Assembly (NCBI RefSeq): GCF_030272615.1
Contig: NC_081415.1
Location: 105,723,796-105,787,795, forward strand
Source: Cryptomeria japonica
Taxonomy: Eukaryota > Streptophyta > Pinopsida > Cupressales > Cupressaceae
Direction: 5' to 3'
Length of the DNA stretch: 64,000 bases
Below are positions 11,421-23,659 of the stretch, piece by piece. The notes below the pieces were generated by a model. The model was not told the DNA's origin, searched no databases, and was given only the letters and a program-made list of their open reading frames with translations. Numbering within the stretch: the first letter of the stretch is position 1; each line of letters begins with the position of its first letter. The position numbers were made by a program, and so were the translations under genes.

Positions 11421-12830
11421 TGTGCAAATATTTTTTGAACATACCATGAGGGCATTGCTCGAGTCCACGTGCAACTGTGTATGGTACACTCAACCTTTCA
11501 ACAATAACATGTCATTTGCAACTTCTAATTAGAATATCCATGTGCCTTTTCACCAAAGCATGTATGCACATAATTTTGATATTGAAAGAACTACATATTA
11601 CCCTTTGATCAAAAATTATAGTGCAGCCACATCCATAAACAACCCAATATTTAGATCAACAACTCATCCTACATTCCCCATAGGATAAAACCGATTAGAA
11701 AATATAATTAGAGGGATTATGGATTCCACAATGATTGCTACTCCCAAGTTCTAATCTCTAGATAAATGGACTACCCTACTTGATGCTCATTGTTCAAAAC
11801 CAACTATTCATGTTCTTGTGCAAGACAGAGAGGTTGCATGGGAAGAATCTGAAACTATCATAGAATCCATGTTTGGGCCACAAACCATTCTCTTCTAATC
11901 CACTAGAACAATATCAACAATGAGCAAGAACGGGGAACAGATTTCCCCTACACCTTATTATTACTATTCATATGCTCAATGAGATGGAAAAGAAAATTAA
12001 ATGTATGATCAGTTCAACATGGGTTGTTTTCATTGTATGTAAAGTTCAACTACTATAGAGCCACAAAGCCTCTCCTCTATTGCTTGTGTGGCTTTTCATG
12101 AGTTAGGTTGTAGAGGAGACGTGACCAAAAGATTGTAAAGGTGATATAGCGGAGAATGATGTGGCAAATAAAAGCACAAGCATGTTGACAACAATAATAA
12201 TGAGGGTGCAGAAACATTAGTAGCAGAAACCCCCGAACCACAACAATGTGGAGACTACTTTAATGTAGGCGATTTGATTGCCAAGAGTGGGTCATTTCTT
12301 TCTAATAAGTGCCCCATTTTACCACTATACCATAGCATAACAAAAATTTGACTAATGATGTTGATTGCACTGTCTTAGCACTCGCCATTAGAACAAGTTA
12401 AAAAAAAATTAAGTACAACTAATCAAATTTGATTAAAAAAACACTCAAAACGTCTTTTTAGAAGCTTTCTTTAATTATTATAGACTAGCGAAGCTCACAT
12501 TACATCAACACTTTCTAGAAGCTTTCTTTAATTATCATGGCTAAGGAAGCTCAAATTGTTTCAACACTTTGTCTCTGATTAATTGTGAGCATCTTTATAT
12601 CTTGATCAAGGATGTAGGTAGAATTTATCATTGAAGCAAAGATTTGCATTCCTTGAAGCAAATTGGCAATTCATTTGACATTACAAGACAGAGATGTTTA
12701 CCCTTCATCTAAGATGCAAATATCTTAATAAGGCCCTTGGGCAACACATTGATGGAAAATGGATCTAGCCATAATTGTTTATATTATAGGGCCCTTGGTG
12801 TAACTTTGCCATACAACATTGTTGATGTGT
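11420..12830. other. No gene seen; one short tandem duplication
   Basis: AT-rich sequence with short broken frames only. A tandem duplication of about 57 bp lies at 12459-12575, both copies containing TAGAAGCTTTCTTTAATTAT. A plus-strand stretch around 11720-11890 reads openly for some 50 codons with few stops but resembles no family I know. Confidence 0.4.
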
Positions 12831-15580
12831 TTTTCATGCACATGCGAACACAGAATAAAATACCAAGGTGTCTTATCCTCTCTTGAACAAAGTTTCCCCG
12901 AATGCTGAAGATTTCGCTGAAGGATCAATCGAGGCAACTCCAAGGTTCTTATATGTAGGTTCTCTATGTGTGGATAAGCTCTTGTGGTATGATGTGATTT
13001 GCTGGAATCACAAGGGGACTTGCGTTTGATGACCTGAGCATCTGATTTGCTGGAATCACAAGTCATATCTACTAACTAGGAGATAAAGAAATATGAAAAG
13101 ATGAAAGGCTTAGAAAGCCTAATCTAGACCTAGAATGCGAGAAGATGGATGAACGACTAGGTGGAGTCCTACTGGGCTGGGTCTCGTCATTAGATTGAAC
13201 AACCCGACACCAACTCAGTGCGATCTTCTAAGGGATGCTTCAAATAGATTCAAATCATACGCCATCAAACAATGATCACCATTCAAGATAATGCATGAAC
13301 AATAGACGTGTAATGACTTGAAACTAGGTTCATTCTATGTCAGTTGACCATGCAAGGTGCACTTACTGTCAACAAGAGGCTAGTGGTTTGGACTAGGCGG
13401 ATTCCACACAAGTGCATTCAACAATTTTCTCCATTCAATCTAATTATTTACCATCTAATAGGAAGATTCAACAAGAGACCATGCATATTGCAAAGAAACG
13501 ACATTTCACCATGATTTCAATGAAAATGGAGTTTATTTACAATCAAGGGCAACAATTTCTTGCCTTGTCCTCCTAATTGACTCTAATTACTATTCTATCT
13601 ACTGACTATTCACTAACTCTCTTTTGCTAACTCCTAACTATTATCTATTAACCTTTACAAATGAAAAGCCACCAAGGGTAGGTACATCAAAGTTTGTGCC
13701 ATCATTAGTGAGTCAGATACATTAAATCTGGACAGGTTGAGGTGGAGCTATCCGACTAGAGGAAAAGTGACTGGGATGCCACCTTGTCTGGCGTTTGTGT
13801 CTTGGTTGATCCTCCTCTGTCTTTTGACGCGATGAATGATGTACCTCCTTGACTCCCATGTGTTTTATGAGGTCTCCTTTATGCATTTGGAATGTCCTTG
13901 ATGATGATGGGCTTGGAATAGGTCGTCCTTTACCTGGCCTAATCTTCTTCCATCTGCAAAACAAACCAAAAGATGATTAAGTACACATGATATATTTATC
14001 TTAACATGGCATTTCTTACCTTAAATCATCAACAAGAAGACATTAAAATCAAATTTGCTTTAGGATCCTCCCTAAGGACAAGCTCTATAAGAATTTCGCT
14101 CTAGACATTTTGGAAGGGTCAGGAGCGATTTTTTTATTTTATTTTTAGCTTAATCAGACCTCATTTTCAACATTTCACAATCCTAGACTTAACCTTCAAA
14201 CCTCCTCCCATCATGATCTCATAACTAGTCTTTTGCCCAGCTCAAACAAGGTGAAAAATAGGGGTTTCAAAGGATTGCTTATTAGGTCTAAATTCCATTA
14301 TTTCCCTACTCCAAATTGCTTCCCAAGGCAAGTATATACTAGTCTTCTCCATCAAGGCCTAGGAATTCATATTTTAGCCTCCATCATTTGCAAATTAGGT
14401 GATTTTGAGAATTTCGCTCTAGACCCTTTGGAAGGGTCAGGAGTGAAATTCATGATTTGCTTGTTTTCCCTCACTCGACTTCATTCTTCATCCCTTAAGT
14501 CATTAAGAACAAGTCTTTGGGCTTCAAAATTGATTGGGAATGCACTAGCTTGTAGATTGAAGCAAGGAATAGTGTCTTATGAAGAAATTCGCTCTGGACC
14601 CGAAGGGTCAGGAGCGAAATTCATATTTTGAGCTCATTTCTCACTTCCTTTCTCCTTTCCATGCTTTGGACATAGCTTCTCAAGCCTCCTTCAAACATCA
14701 TCAAGTGAATTTGCTCCTCAAATTGGCATTTAGTTCAAGATTTTGTGAAGAAATAGGGTCCTACAAGAATTTTGCTCTGGACCCTTTGGAAGGGCCAGGA
14801 GCGAAATTCCTCCTTGGGCTCAAATCCTGACTTCATTTCCCACATTCCGTCATCCAAACAAGTGTTTTGCCTTCACTAATGCCTGTGAATGAGCTAGTTC
14901 CTAGTTTGGGTCAAGGTGGAGTGTCTTATAGAGGAATTCACTCTGGATCCTTTGGAAGGGTCAGGAGCGAAATTCCTATTCTAGACTCAATTTACCTTGA
15001 ATTTGACTTGACTTCGCCTTAGACTCAATCCTTGATGCATTTCCTTCCATAGTCATGCAAATTAACCCAACCATTCAATGACTTAGGTGAAATCTTAGGT
15101 CCTTGGGAAATTTCGCTCTGGACCCTTTGGAAGGGTCAAAAGCAAAATTCATGATTAGCTCAAGTTTTTTGACCTTTTTCGCTCATCTCACCAAGTTTGG
15201 CCTTGTCCAAGGCATTCCCAAAGGATAAATAGGTCATCTTTGCATCAAATCATGCCTAGGACTTCATCTTTTACCTATTGGACCAATCTTAAACCCTCAA
15301 AGATGATACTCACTCACAAAGCTTCATTGACTTCCTCAAACTCAGACCAGACACAAAAAGCAAAACTTAACCTAAGGAAGCCTTTTAAAGAAACCCTGAC
15401 CTGGAGCATCCATTGGCTCACCCTAGCTCAAGTAGAGCCTGCTATCTTAGTGATCCCTCTGACAACACTCAAAATGCTAAGGCTAATAGACAAGAACCTA
15501 AAAGACCTAGAAAACAAACCCTAGAAAGCAAAAAGTAGGGGTCCCCATTTATAATGGAGCGATGTGTGAATACATCACAC
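12830..15580 (-). mobile_element. Element E1: short member of the E1/E2 family (putative, non-coding)
   Basis: Both ends resemble those of E2 (17105-22968) in the same minus orientation. One end reads TTGTTCAAGAGAG then TTTATTCTGTGTT on the minus strand (12840-12890). The other has TGTGAtgtatTCACACATC and GGACCCCTACTTTTT (15530-15580). E1 lacks the long gene of E2 and carries a hairpin array instead (14091-15150). A small minus frame, 13722-13964 (80 codons, basic, GKGRPIPSPSSSRTFQMHK), is of unknown meaning. Element class is not settled. The pattern suggests a deletion derivative of a larger retroelement. Confidence 0.45.
14091..15150. repeat. Six-unit hairpin array, about 175-bp period
   Basis: Near-identical 40-46 bp palindromes start at 14091, 14409, 14584, 14767, 14934 and 15107. 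The consensus is GAATTTCGCTCT, GGACCCTT, TGG, AAGGGTC, AG, GAGCGAAATTC: two nested stems (GAATTTCGCTC with GAGCGAAATTC, GACCCTT with AAGGGTC). Gaps are 318, 175, 183, 167 and 173 bp, so the first gap is close to two periods. Bases between the palindromes are also related but less conserved. The palindromes are better preserved than their surroundings. Confidence 0.85.
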
Positions 15581-15699
15581 CAAACATCAAGGTGAGATTT
15601 GCTACCATATCAAATCCATGAATCCAATCTAGCAATCCATGTCCAAAAGTCCCACAAAAGTAAAATACATGAAGAATAATTCAGGAAGGCCCCATTACC

Positions 15700-16740
15700 T
15701 ACATGTTTAACATATTTTTTATTAGCTTTGGAATGATATATTTATGTTTAGTTGGACTCTGGTAGATTGTAAAATGTGATTGTAAAATAACATTTACTAT
15801 TAAAATAAGGATTGAGTTCACAATCTCGTATTTCTTCATCCCAATGACGAATCAAGGAGTGTTATTCAAAACTTTGGTTTAAAACCCTCAATTTTCCCAA
15901 AAACACTCTCTTTATCAACAGTGCCTACTCATATATACTTTTTTCTGCCCTGTTTATCTTTAATAATGTAGAATAAATATTTCTACATATTGTATTCCCG
16001 AGCAACCAGAAGAATACCTCTTGCTCCATTGGTGGCCAATACATTTAACTCCTAGAACAATCTCATATTTGAGTTTACTTTTCAGAAATGAATGCAAAGA
16101 TGCCATAAGAGAAAAGACCCTTGTCTTAAGTGGTCTCACTCTAAAGGTTCGGTAGAAGAAATATCATATCTTATGAAAGACACATTTGTTTTACATAACC
16201 TGAATAGTTAGACCAGGAAGGACAACAACCTTTTAAAAAGTCTTTTGGATCCCCATGCCAGAACTTTTAAAACCAGAGCTCGAGTCTTTCCAAGTGCTTC
16301 AAAATTTTCAAGCACCTGCAGCTTTCTAAACAAATAAGATCAAAACCCTCCTTGATGCCAAAAATGCATTAATTTTTTTTTTTTCCAAAATTAAACCAAG
16401 CATAGAAACAATAGACAACAGCATATTAAAATAATACATTATATTTATGTCCCTAGCATTCCTACAAGTAACTTACTACTAATGGATGTGTAGCAACTAG
16501 AATTGTGAATTACAATAGAAAATGTTTGCATTGCTCAATTCGAGGCCTATTTTTTGTCTCTTTGCATCAGAGAATCTTGGCAATTGCCTCTTCTCATTTT
16601 ATGAAGAATTAGGATTTCAGTTTTTTGTGCGTGTACACTAGATGATAGTGTGAGGAAGATAAAAGGCCTGCAGCATATGTTAACTGAAATATAAATATTG
16701 AAGAAAACAACATTGATTTTTTGGACTGTATTCATCATTG
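15700..16740 (-). repeat. Dispersed exon-like repeat, copy 1
   Basis: Shares a long block with 23660-24860 and 51880-52700, all in the same orientation. On the minus strand an exon-like block after a CTGCAG acceptor reads VLENFEALGKTRALVLKV (about 16271-16318), and a second block reads VVVLPGLTIQ before CAG|GTTATG (about 16205-16235). A third block reads LATNGARGILLVAREYNM (about 15985-16040). The product is not recognised. This is most likely a decayed fragment of a duplicated gene or an element that captured exons. Confidence 0.5.
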
Positions 16741-17903
16741 CATGGCATGTTGACTGTTTATTTACTAATCATAGACTCTTTCCACTCAATGAATCACCTT
16801 CTAAGAGAGGTCAAATTTAAAAGTTGATTTCTCCACTGGTTTTCTATGGACCAGATAGGACCCAAATCTAAGACCAGATAGGACCTCCTAAGGGCATGTT
16901 TGGGGCCCCAACACTGAGGTATGATTCCATTACAGTTACTTGCTCTTGATTTTTGTCCAAGAACACCAATCAAACCATGTTTTAATGCTTGGAGTCCTAC
17001 CTTTCGAGGTCTATTTCATCTTCCATGGATTAGATAGAACCCATACCTGGGACCTCCCATACTTGACTGCTCTACCATTGAGGTACCTATTTACGTGTTT
17101 TTTATGACGTCTAACACAGAATAAAGTTACCAATGGTCACCTTACTCTCTCTTGAACAAAGTTAAACCGTATGCTAAGATTGTAGAAAGATCAAACGGCT
17201 AACAATCAACTGCAAACCAAAGGTATGAGCTCAGATTTTACAACAAGCAATCCTATCAAATCTTGTTCATCTAATAACTTAAAGGCAAATCTAATCTAAT
17301 GAAGAGAGTAAGACCATGCAAATTGCTAAAATAGAACAAGAATACACCATCAAATTGAACAATGTATTAAGTTTGCTACTTCAACAATCTTGTCGCAACA
17401 ATCTTAGAAAAAAAAAATCTAAAAAATCTCTCCCCCTCCACAAATGAGGGGGATCACCCCTTTACATAGGCTTGATGCCTTGGCTACATGCAAAACCCTA
17501 ATTAGGGTGTTCCCCCAAAAGATTCCCCACTCAAGATGCAACAAGGTGGGAATCAACAATTAATACCCATAAAGCCCATATACACTACTCAAGATACAAC
17601 AAGGTGGGAATCAACAATTAATAACCATAAAGCCCATATAAAATAAATTCAAATGTGCCCCAAAATGGCAACCATTTGTACATTTAATGCACCACTTCAT
17701 CAAGTTTGACCCCATGCAATGAATATTCTACATGCAAAATGCTCATAAATGCCCGCCATTACATGCAACGACAACATGCAAAGGGAATCTGTCATAAAAC
17801 CATAAATATGGCGGTTGCATGCAAAAGATGCATCATTAATCTTCCATGCATTTTGACCAGTCCACCACTTGGTCAATTTATTCTAGCAATAAATGTGTTG
17901 CCA

Positions 17904-20900
17904 CTACTCCATTAAAAGATTCTCATCCAAGAATGGACGACCATTCTCACGTTCATTGGTTGCATATGTTAGGAACTTGGAGATGATGGCTTCCAACTCT
18001 CCCACGGCGACACTTGGCGCACTCTCAATCTGATACTCCAGCAAAGTGACTTCCTCTTCGCCTTTGGAGAAAAAGTTCTCCCACTTTATCACCATTTCTT
18101 ATGTCTTCTTCATGACGTTGGAGAACGAAGAAACATTTTCAAAGTGCTATTTGGAAAATGATCCGACGAAGAAGTATTCATGCAACCGAGTCCTCAAAGA
18201 ATTAACTGTCATTCCATTTTCATTCAATTGCCTCACGAACAATGCTTTGATGGTACAGACAATCTCTTCTTGCATCCTTCTGATTGAGTCTTTTAGAGCT
18301 AAAGACTCCATGCTACACCTTTCAAAAATGATCTTTTCGGAGCAAATGGCGCAAAACCACCTTGGGAAATCGTAGATTTCATTCTCTTGAATCCACTTTC
18401 CCATCAATCGATGTTTCCTTCGGAATCTTCATCAAAGCCCTGAGTCGTGGAATGGTGAGGTCCTGATAGATGTGCACGTCCTCCCATAGACCCTTCGCTA
18501 TTTCCACTCTGATCAGAAGGGTCAGAAGGGTAACTAGAATGGAATGAAAATGAGCCAGATCCTCCATGAATTTTCCGACTGAGGTGAAGATATCTTCTAC
18601 CCATTCTTTGGCATCATGAGTTATCTTCCTAACTATTTCAGCTTCGTCAATGTCTTCTTGAGGAAGGGAAGGAGGAGGAATGAATGAAGGGTCAACCTCT
18701 CTGAGTGTCTGTTTAAAACATCTGACATAGTTGCATAAGGCATGGTTTTCTCTTTCCTTTAGTTTTTGCATTTGTTCCTTCATTGCCAAAGAAGACCCTT
18801 CAAAATCTTCCACAACATGCGTCGTGGAAGCGCACCCCGAGTCAACTTCTCTAATTACATAGTCACTTGGCACAATTTCATTCTTGTCTTTATTTGCCAC
18901 GAGCTCGACCAAACGTAGAATCCTAGATCCGAACTCATTCCTCATAACTCTGGAAAAATTTTGGGCAGCCTTCTTCTCTGTTGGCTGATCCATCCTCTTC
19001 AGAAGTTCTTCTAACTCTCATGTTGGATCAATTTCTTCCTCTGGTTCTTTCCTCAACCTATCTATCAGCCAATCTGGAACAACTGTCGGTGGATCTTGTA
19101 TCTCCATGTTCACGGGCTCCTGCGATGTTCCCTCCATTTCTTCGAGGATGGTTTCTATGAAACTGTCTTGGTGAGTTTCATCCTGATGGGGAGGAATTTC
19201 TCGTCTCTATTCTCCTGGCTGATCGGGCCTATGTGAAGTATTTGAGGTGACACTATCCTACGCTGGAGCAATGTTGGGAAGATTGCCTTGAGGTGGATCA
19301 ATTGGGTTCTCCTATGTAAACATTTCCACCTCTTGTACGTTGGAAGAGCTAGCTGGTGATTGCATTCCTTCTACCCCCGTTCTCTTTGATGCAGGTTCTT
19401 CCCGAGGGACCTCTTGTTGAGCATCTTTCCTTTTCACTGTTTGTGGCTTCTTCGGAACATTCCTTCATTTTCCAAGATCAGCCTCCCTTTGTTGAACTTC
19501 TCCTTCTTCACCTTAGGCCTGTGAAGATCCTCCCATAGCCTCAAGATTTCCAATCAATTGGAAAGTTAGGTGGACATTTCCTTCTTTCAGCCTTCTTATA
19601 TGCCGATCAACCCAATGTCTAGTAAATTTCAGAACCGGTCTGGCCAAAATATCCAGATCATCAACTTCTGGTTTTGAACAATTTGGGAGCTATATCGATT
19701 ATCTTTCACCTTATCGAATTCTGGATGTACCAAGTCTGAATCTTCCTTCACTTGATTCGGCACTTTCATTACTTCACCTATTTTGATTGTTTGAATGGAC
19801 AGCCTGGAAAACATCTACTTTCTGACATCAAAATCATCCCTTGCATTTTCCCAATAGTCCTCCAGGTGAAATTTATGCACAAATTTCAGACCAGCAACCT
19901 TTCTAATCTTACGATAAGGATCATAGCAAGACCTAGAGGTGTAAAATGTCAAATGATAAAATGCCAATTCCTCCATCGCCTTCTCAGTTGCTGCCATGTT
20001 CAAGCACACCTCCATATAATCACCGAGGAAAACAGAGAATTCAATAGACAGCTTCTTTTTCTTCTTTTGAATCTGATCATACGTTGTGAACTGTCTCATG
20101 AGTTCCAACAATACTAACTTATTGGATGAATACCTTTGCAATTTGTGTGGCCGAAACTAAATCCCTGTCTCCTGATGTATGTAAATTTTGGAAATTGAAG
20201 AAATGTGGCTCCAAACTTTTGCACCAAGGCCCTGGTTTCCGGTGACACTCTCGTGTGAAGTTGATTTTGCATCAACCGAGTGAGGTACATTGTGAAAGTG
20301 GCATTCACCAACTTGAAGGAATTGGTGTTGTATAAATGCAACTGAGGGTAACATTCGTTAACTTTCAGCTATGACAGTCTGCAGCCCATGACTCCTTTTG
20401 CCAACAAACCGTCAAAGCCTCCCATCCTCGCAAGTGAATAAATCACATAGGAGCTCATGTAGAAGGATTGGGTTTTTCTTTGCTTCAAATCTCTCAGTTG
20501 TCCATGCACATAATGCACATAATGGCTGATTAGCCTAGCCTAGTCTACTATCCCATTGGCATTCATGACTTCGCTAATGTAGAAAAACATCCATGGTTTG
20601 AAATGAATAGCATGTGGACAACCCATTATCCGGCTCAACATCATTATCAAATCCACATACTCCTACTTAAACTTGAAATTCGTGAGTGTCTTTGGCATCT
20701 TGGAAATGTGTTGCCTAGGTTTTAACAACCAGCCTTTGTTGATAATATCAGCACACCTATCAAGACTTGCATTATATACTGTTGAAGCTTCATTCATGGT
20801 CTTGTAAGTCATAGAACAAGAGGCTGGAATTCTGAAGTTTCTCCAATAACCTCTGCAGTCAAATTAGCTAACATCTTGCCATCAATTGTAAAAATAGCCC

Positions 20901-21198
20901 TTCTTTCTGGATTGTAGCGTTTTGCACATTCTAGAATTAATTTCACACTCTGCTGAGGAGGGAAACCAGCTGCTGCTACAATCCCACTCTTGACAATCCT
21001 GGTGGAGGTATTTGATCGATTACGCCCTACTGTTCCGAACATTCTAATGCGGAAGGCAGCCATATTGAAGGTCCCAAAATTTGTATCGCTTATCTCCTTC
21101 TATCTAGATACTATCTTGGAATCTTGAAGGAATTATTTCATCTCCGCTTTAATATGTGCCTATCTGGTGATGGTTGCAGCCTTGCTTGAATCTGCCAT
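17904..21198 (-). pseudogene. Copy A of an uncharacterised ~1,090-codon gene
   Basis: A long decayed reading frame can be followed from an ATG at 21198 (MADSSKAATITR) to a stop after FLDENLLME near 17904. It has about ten in-frame stops and a few frameshifts (near 20830, 20150, 18400). Recognisable blocks in order: FRIRMFGTVGRNRSN, an alpha-rich part with MGCPHAIHFKPWMFFYISEV and SFYMSSYVIYSLARMGGFDG, then ECYPQLHLYN, QFPKFTYIRRQGF, SSNKLVLLEL, FHLEDYWENARDDFDVRK, a polar low-complexity linker, a coiled-coil stretch (KEQMQKLKERENHALCNYV), DPSFIPPPSLP and the tail SAPSVAVGELEAIISKF. I do not recognise any catalytic domain. Copy B at 43043-47240 carries the same blocks in the same order. It could be a gag-like protein or a captured host gene; nothing seen decides this. 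Confidence 0.7.
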
Positions 21199-22082
21199 CC
21201 TGGAAATAAATCAGCACTTCTTGCAAATAAAGCTACCTGAAATTGATGAAAAATTCTCTAAGTATGACTTTCTTCACTTTCTCTCCAACTCTTCTTTCCT
21301 GAAATTCGCACATGAGAAATGAATTGTACTTTCATGCTTATATAGAATTTCTCCAACATGCTACTAAGTATGGAGGAATCAGAATTGGCAATTGCATTGA
21401 TTGTGCATCATACTTTTTCTTCTAAGGCGCCATGCAAATGGACCCCACCTTCATATTGAGTTCCAAAATGGAACTTTCCTTCATTGCATTAAGTTGTGCG
21501 TCATACTCTAGAATATTCCCTCCCCAACTCATTACTTTCTACTTTTCAAAATTTGGAGGGTTTTTTGAAGTTTGACTTGATTCTCTTCCTTATCCGTCCA
21601 CTTAGCGCCAATACCCTAGGAGAGAAAATTTCTGACTTGTGAAGAATTTTTTTATGAAATCTTTGACTTTTCCTTGATCTAGAGAATATTTCCAAGGTTT
21701 TTCAAAATTTCCTATTTTTTTAAGAAGTTTCTAAATATATAACTCGAGGTGTTGGAAGAGAGAGAATTCTCTAACAAATAAAGATCTACAAAATTTTTGG
21801 ACTTCTGGCGAGTTTTAATGCCTAAAAATAAGATTTTTAAAAATTTTAACGAGGGGAATTTTCTGCTTTTTCATTTAATTACTGACCTTCAAATTCCCCT
21901 TTGCCTTGGAAAATTTCCACTCTTCGCATGGAGTTCACCTGGTGATGGTTTCTACGTCGTTTCCCGAACTCCATGGCACATGGATTTTGGCACCCTCGAA
22001 ACCACTTGGGTGCTAGATTGACCTCAACAAGGAATTCCTTCATCTTTCATGAATTCCTGACTACTCAGTTTTGGTGAACTGC

Positions 22083-22310
22083 TTTCCTTGGGCAGAATTT
22101 CGACCTGGATTTTACATAATTTCACGAATTCCATGACACCACGTGGATTTTGGTGCCCTCCTGACTCCTTGGGCGGAATTTTGACCTAGTCTCGGATTTT
22201 ATGTAATTTCACGAATTCCACGGCACATAAATTTTTGGCACCCTCCTAACTCCTTAGGCGGAATTTTGACTTGGTCCTAGATTTTATGTCATTTTCATGA
22301 ATTCCGGACC
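22083..22310 (-). repeat. Tandem repeats, 81-84 bp period, in the E2 leader
   Basis: CCTTGGGCRGAATTTYGACC recurs at 22087, 22168 and (as CCTTAGGCGGAATTTTGAC) 22252, followed each time by an ATTTTAYRTMATTT block and CACGAATTCC or CATGAATTCC. A related earlier piece near 21960 contains CCATGGCACATGG. The units lie between the element start and gene copy A. Confidence 0.65.
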
Positions 22311-22969
22311 ACGCATTAGGATGACATGCTTGGATTTTGAAGTGATTTCCAAGCTTTCCATTCCTGGACTGAATATCCACACACAGCCAAATTTTGATCA
22401 CTACTCTGCCTGCTCTTTAACTTTCTGGATTTTGAAATGATCGTGCATATCTAGTCTTCAGTGTCATCCTGCAAGGACTTGCCAAAAATAGAAACTTTTT
22501 CAAATTGTCAGCGTTAGAGCAAAACTGGACGCAGGGACACTTTCTAAAAATAGAAATTGCTAAAAATAGTAAGTTTTATTTTCAGTGAAATGAAGAGATT
22601 CTGGGAAGCAGTGAAATCCCTAAAAAATAGGAACTCTCTAAAAATAGAAAGTTGCTCAGAATTCGCACAAATTTCATGCGCTGGTTACTTAAAGGATCTT
22701 GATGCCAATTCTATGTTCAGTTTTTCAAAAACCCTAAAAAAAACCCCTAAAATCTAGAACTAAAAGGAGAAACCCTAAGACTATCAAAACAAGCTCTAGA
22801 CTTCACCAATTACTAGATCAAATCAGACCCACTCACTTGCAGACTTTGAAACACTAACGAGGTTGCCACAAAAAACCCACAAATGAAAACCAAAAGACTG
22901 AGAAGGCCTAAAAAGTAGGGGTCCTCATTTCGAATGGGGTGATGTGTGATTAGGTCACAACACTACCCA

Positions 22970-23650
22970 GCCCTTTTCAGATAGTGGGCTGGGTTGCTCT
23001 ACACCAACATAGCCCACCAACAAACAAACTTATCTTTTAATCCTAGATTGATGGTGGAAAAGTAGCACGTAGAATAGTCAAGGGCCAAGGCATCTGTGAC
23101 CTTATTTGCCACCCTGCAGCAGTGCAATACTTCAAATCTTTAAAGGGTAAGAAAAGAATGAAGAGCACTGTTCAAAGTCCAATCACAAAATCAGCACTTT
23201 TGGAAGACAATAATTATCAGCAAAGAGTATCAGCAAAGAGTCTCCTTGAACCTTGGTTTTCCTTACCAATGTGATACTCAGACCAGAGATGAGAGGTAAA
23301 ACCTGTGCTTTGCAGAGTCAAATGTAATCGAATCTGGGTCTCATTGCATGCCTCTAGGACCTGCTACAATACAGCGAGAGTGCAGTTCACTGCCCTTCGA
23401 TGCTTGGGATGTTGGCATATTAGCAAAAAGACTGCGAAGTACAGACAAGAAGTCCTTATTCCTGCTTTAATAGAAAGTAGGTATTCAAATTCATTAGTAA
23501 CTTAGTACAATACATCAGGAGCTGTGAAGAATAGTTATAAACTACATATATTTCTCTTTTTTTTTTTGCGTGAATTTTCAGAATGAAAAAGTATTATAAA
23601 TTCTCAGGAAATAACCACGATCGCATAGTAAAAGATCCCACAAAAAATAA
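22970..23650. other. No gene seen
   Basis: Only short frames in AT-rich sequence. Nothing could be assigned. Confidence 0.4.
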
Positions 23651-23659
23651 AATATATAA

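Larger units (their letters stand above)
17105..22968 (-). mobile_element. Element E2: long member of the E1/E2 family with unknown gene A
   Basis: On the minus strand the element begins near 22968 with TGTGAcctaaTCACACATC and GGACCCCTACTTTTT. A leader with repeats (22083-22310) and many TATTTTTAG motifs follows, then gene copy A (21198-17904). It closes near 17105 with TTGTTCAAGAGAG and TTTATTCTGTGTT. E1 has similar ends. No reverse transcriptase, integrase or transposase was found, so the class is unknown. LTR boundaries and a target duplication could not be fixed by eye. Confidence 0.45.
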
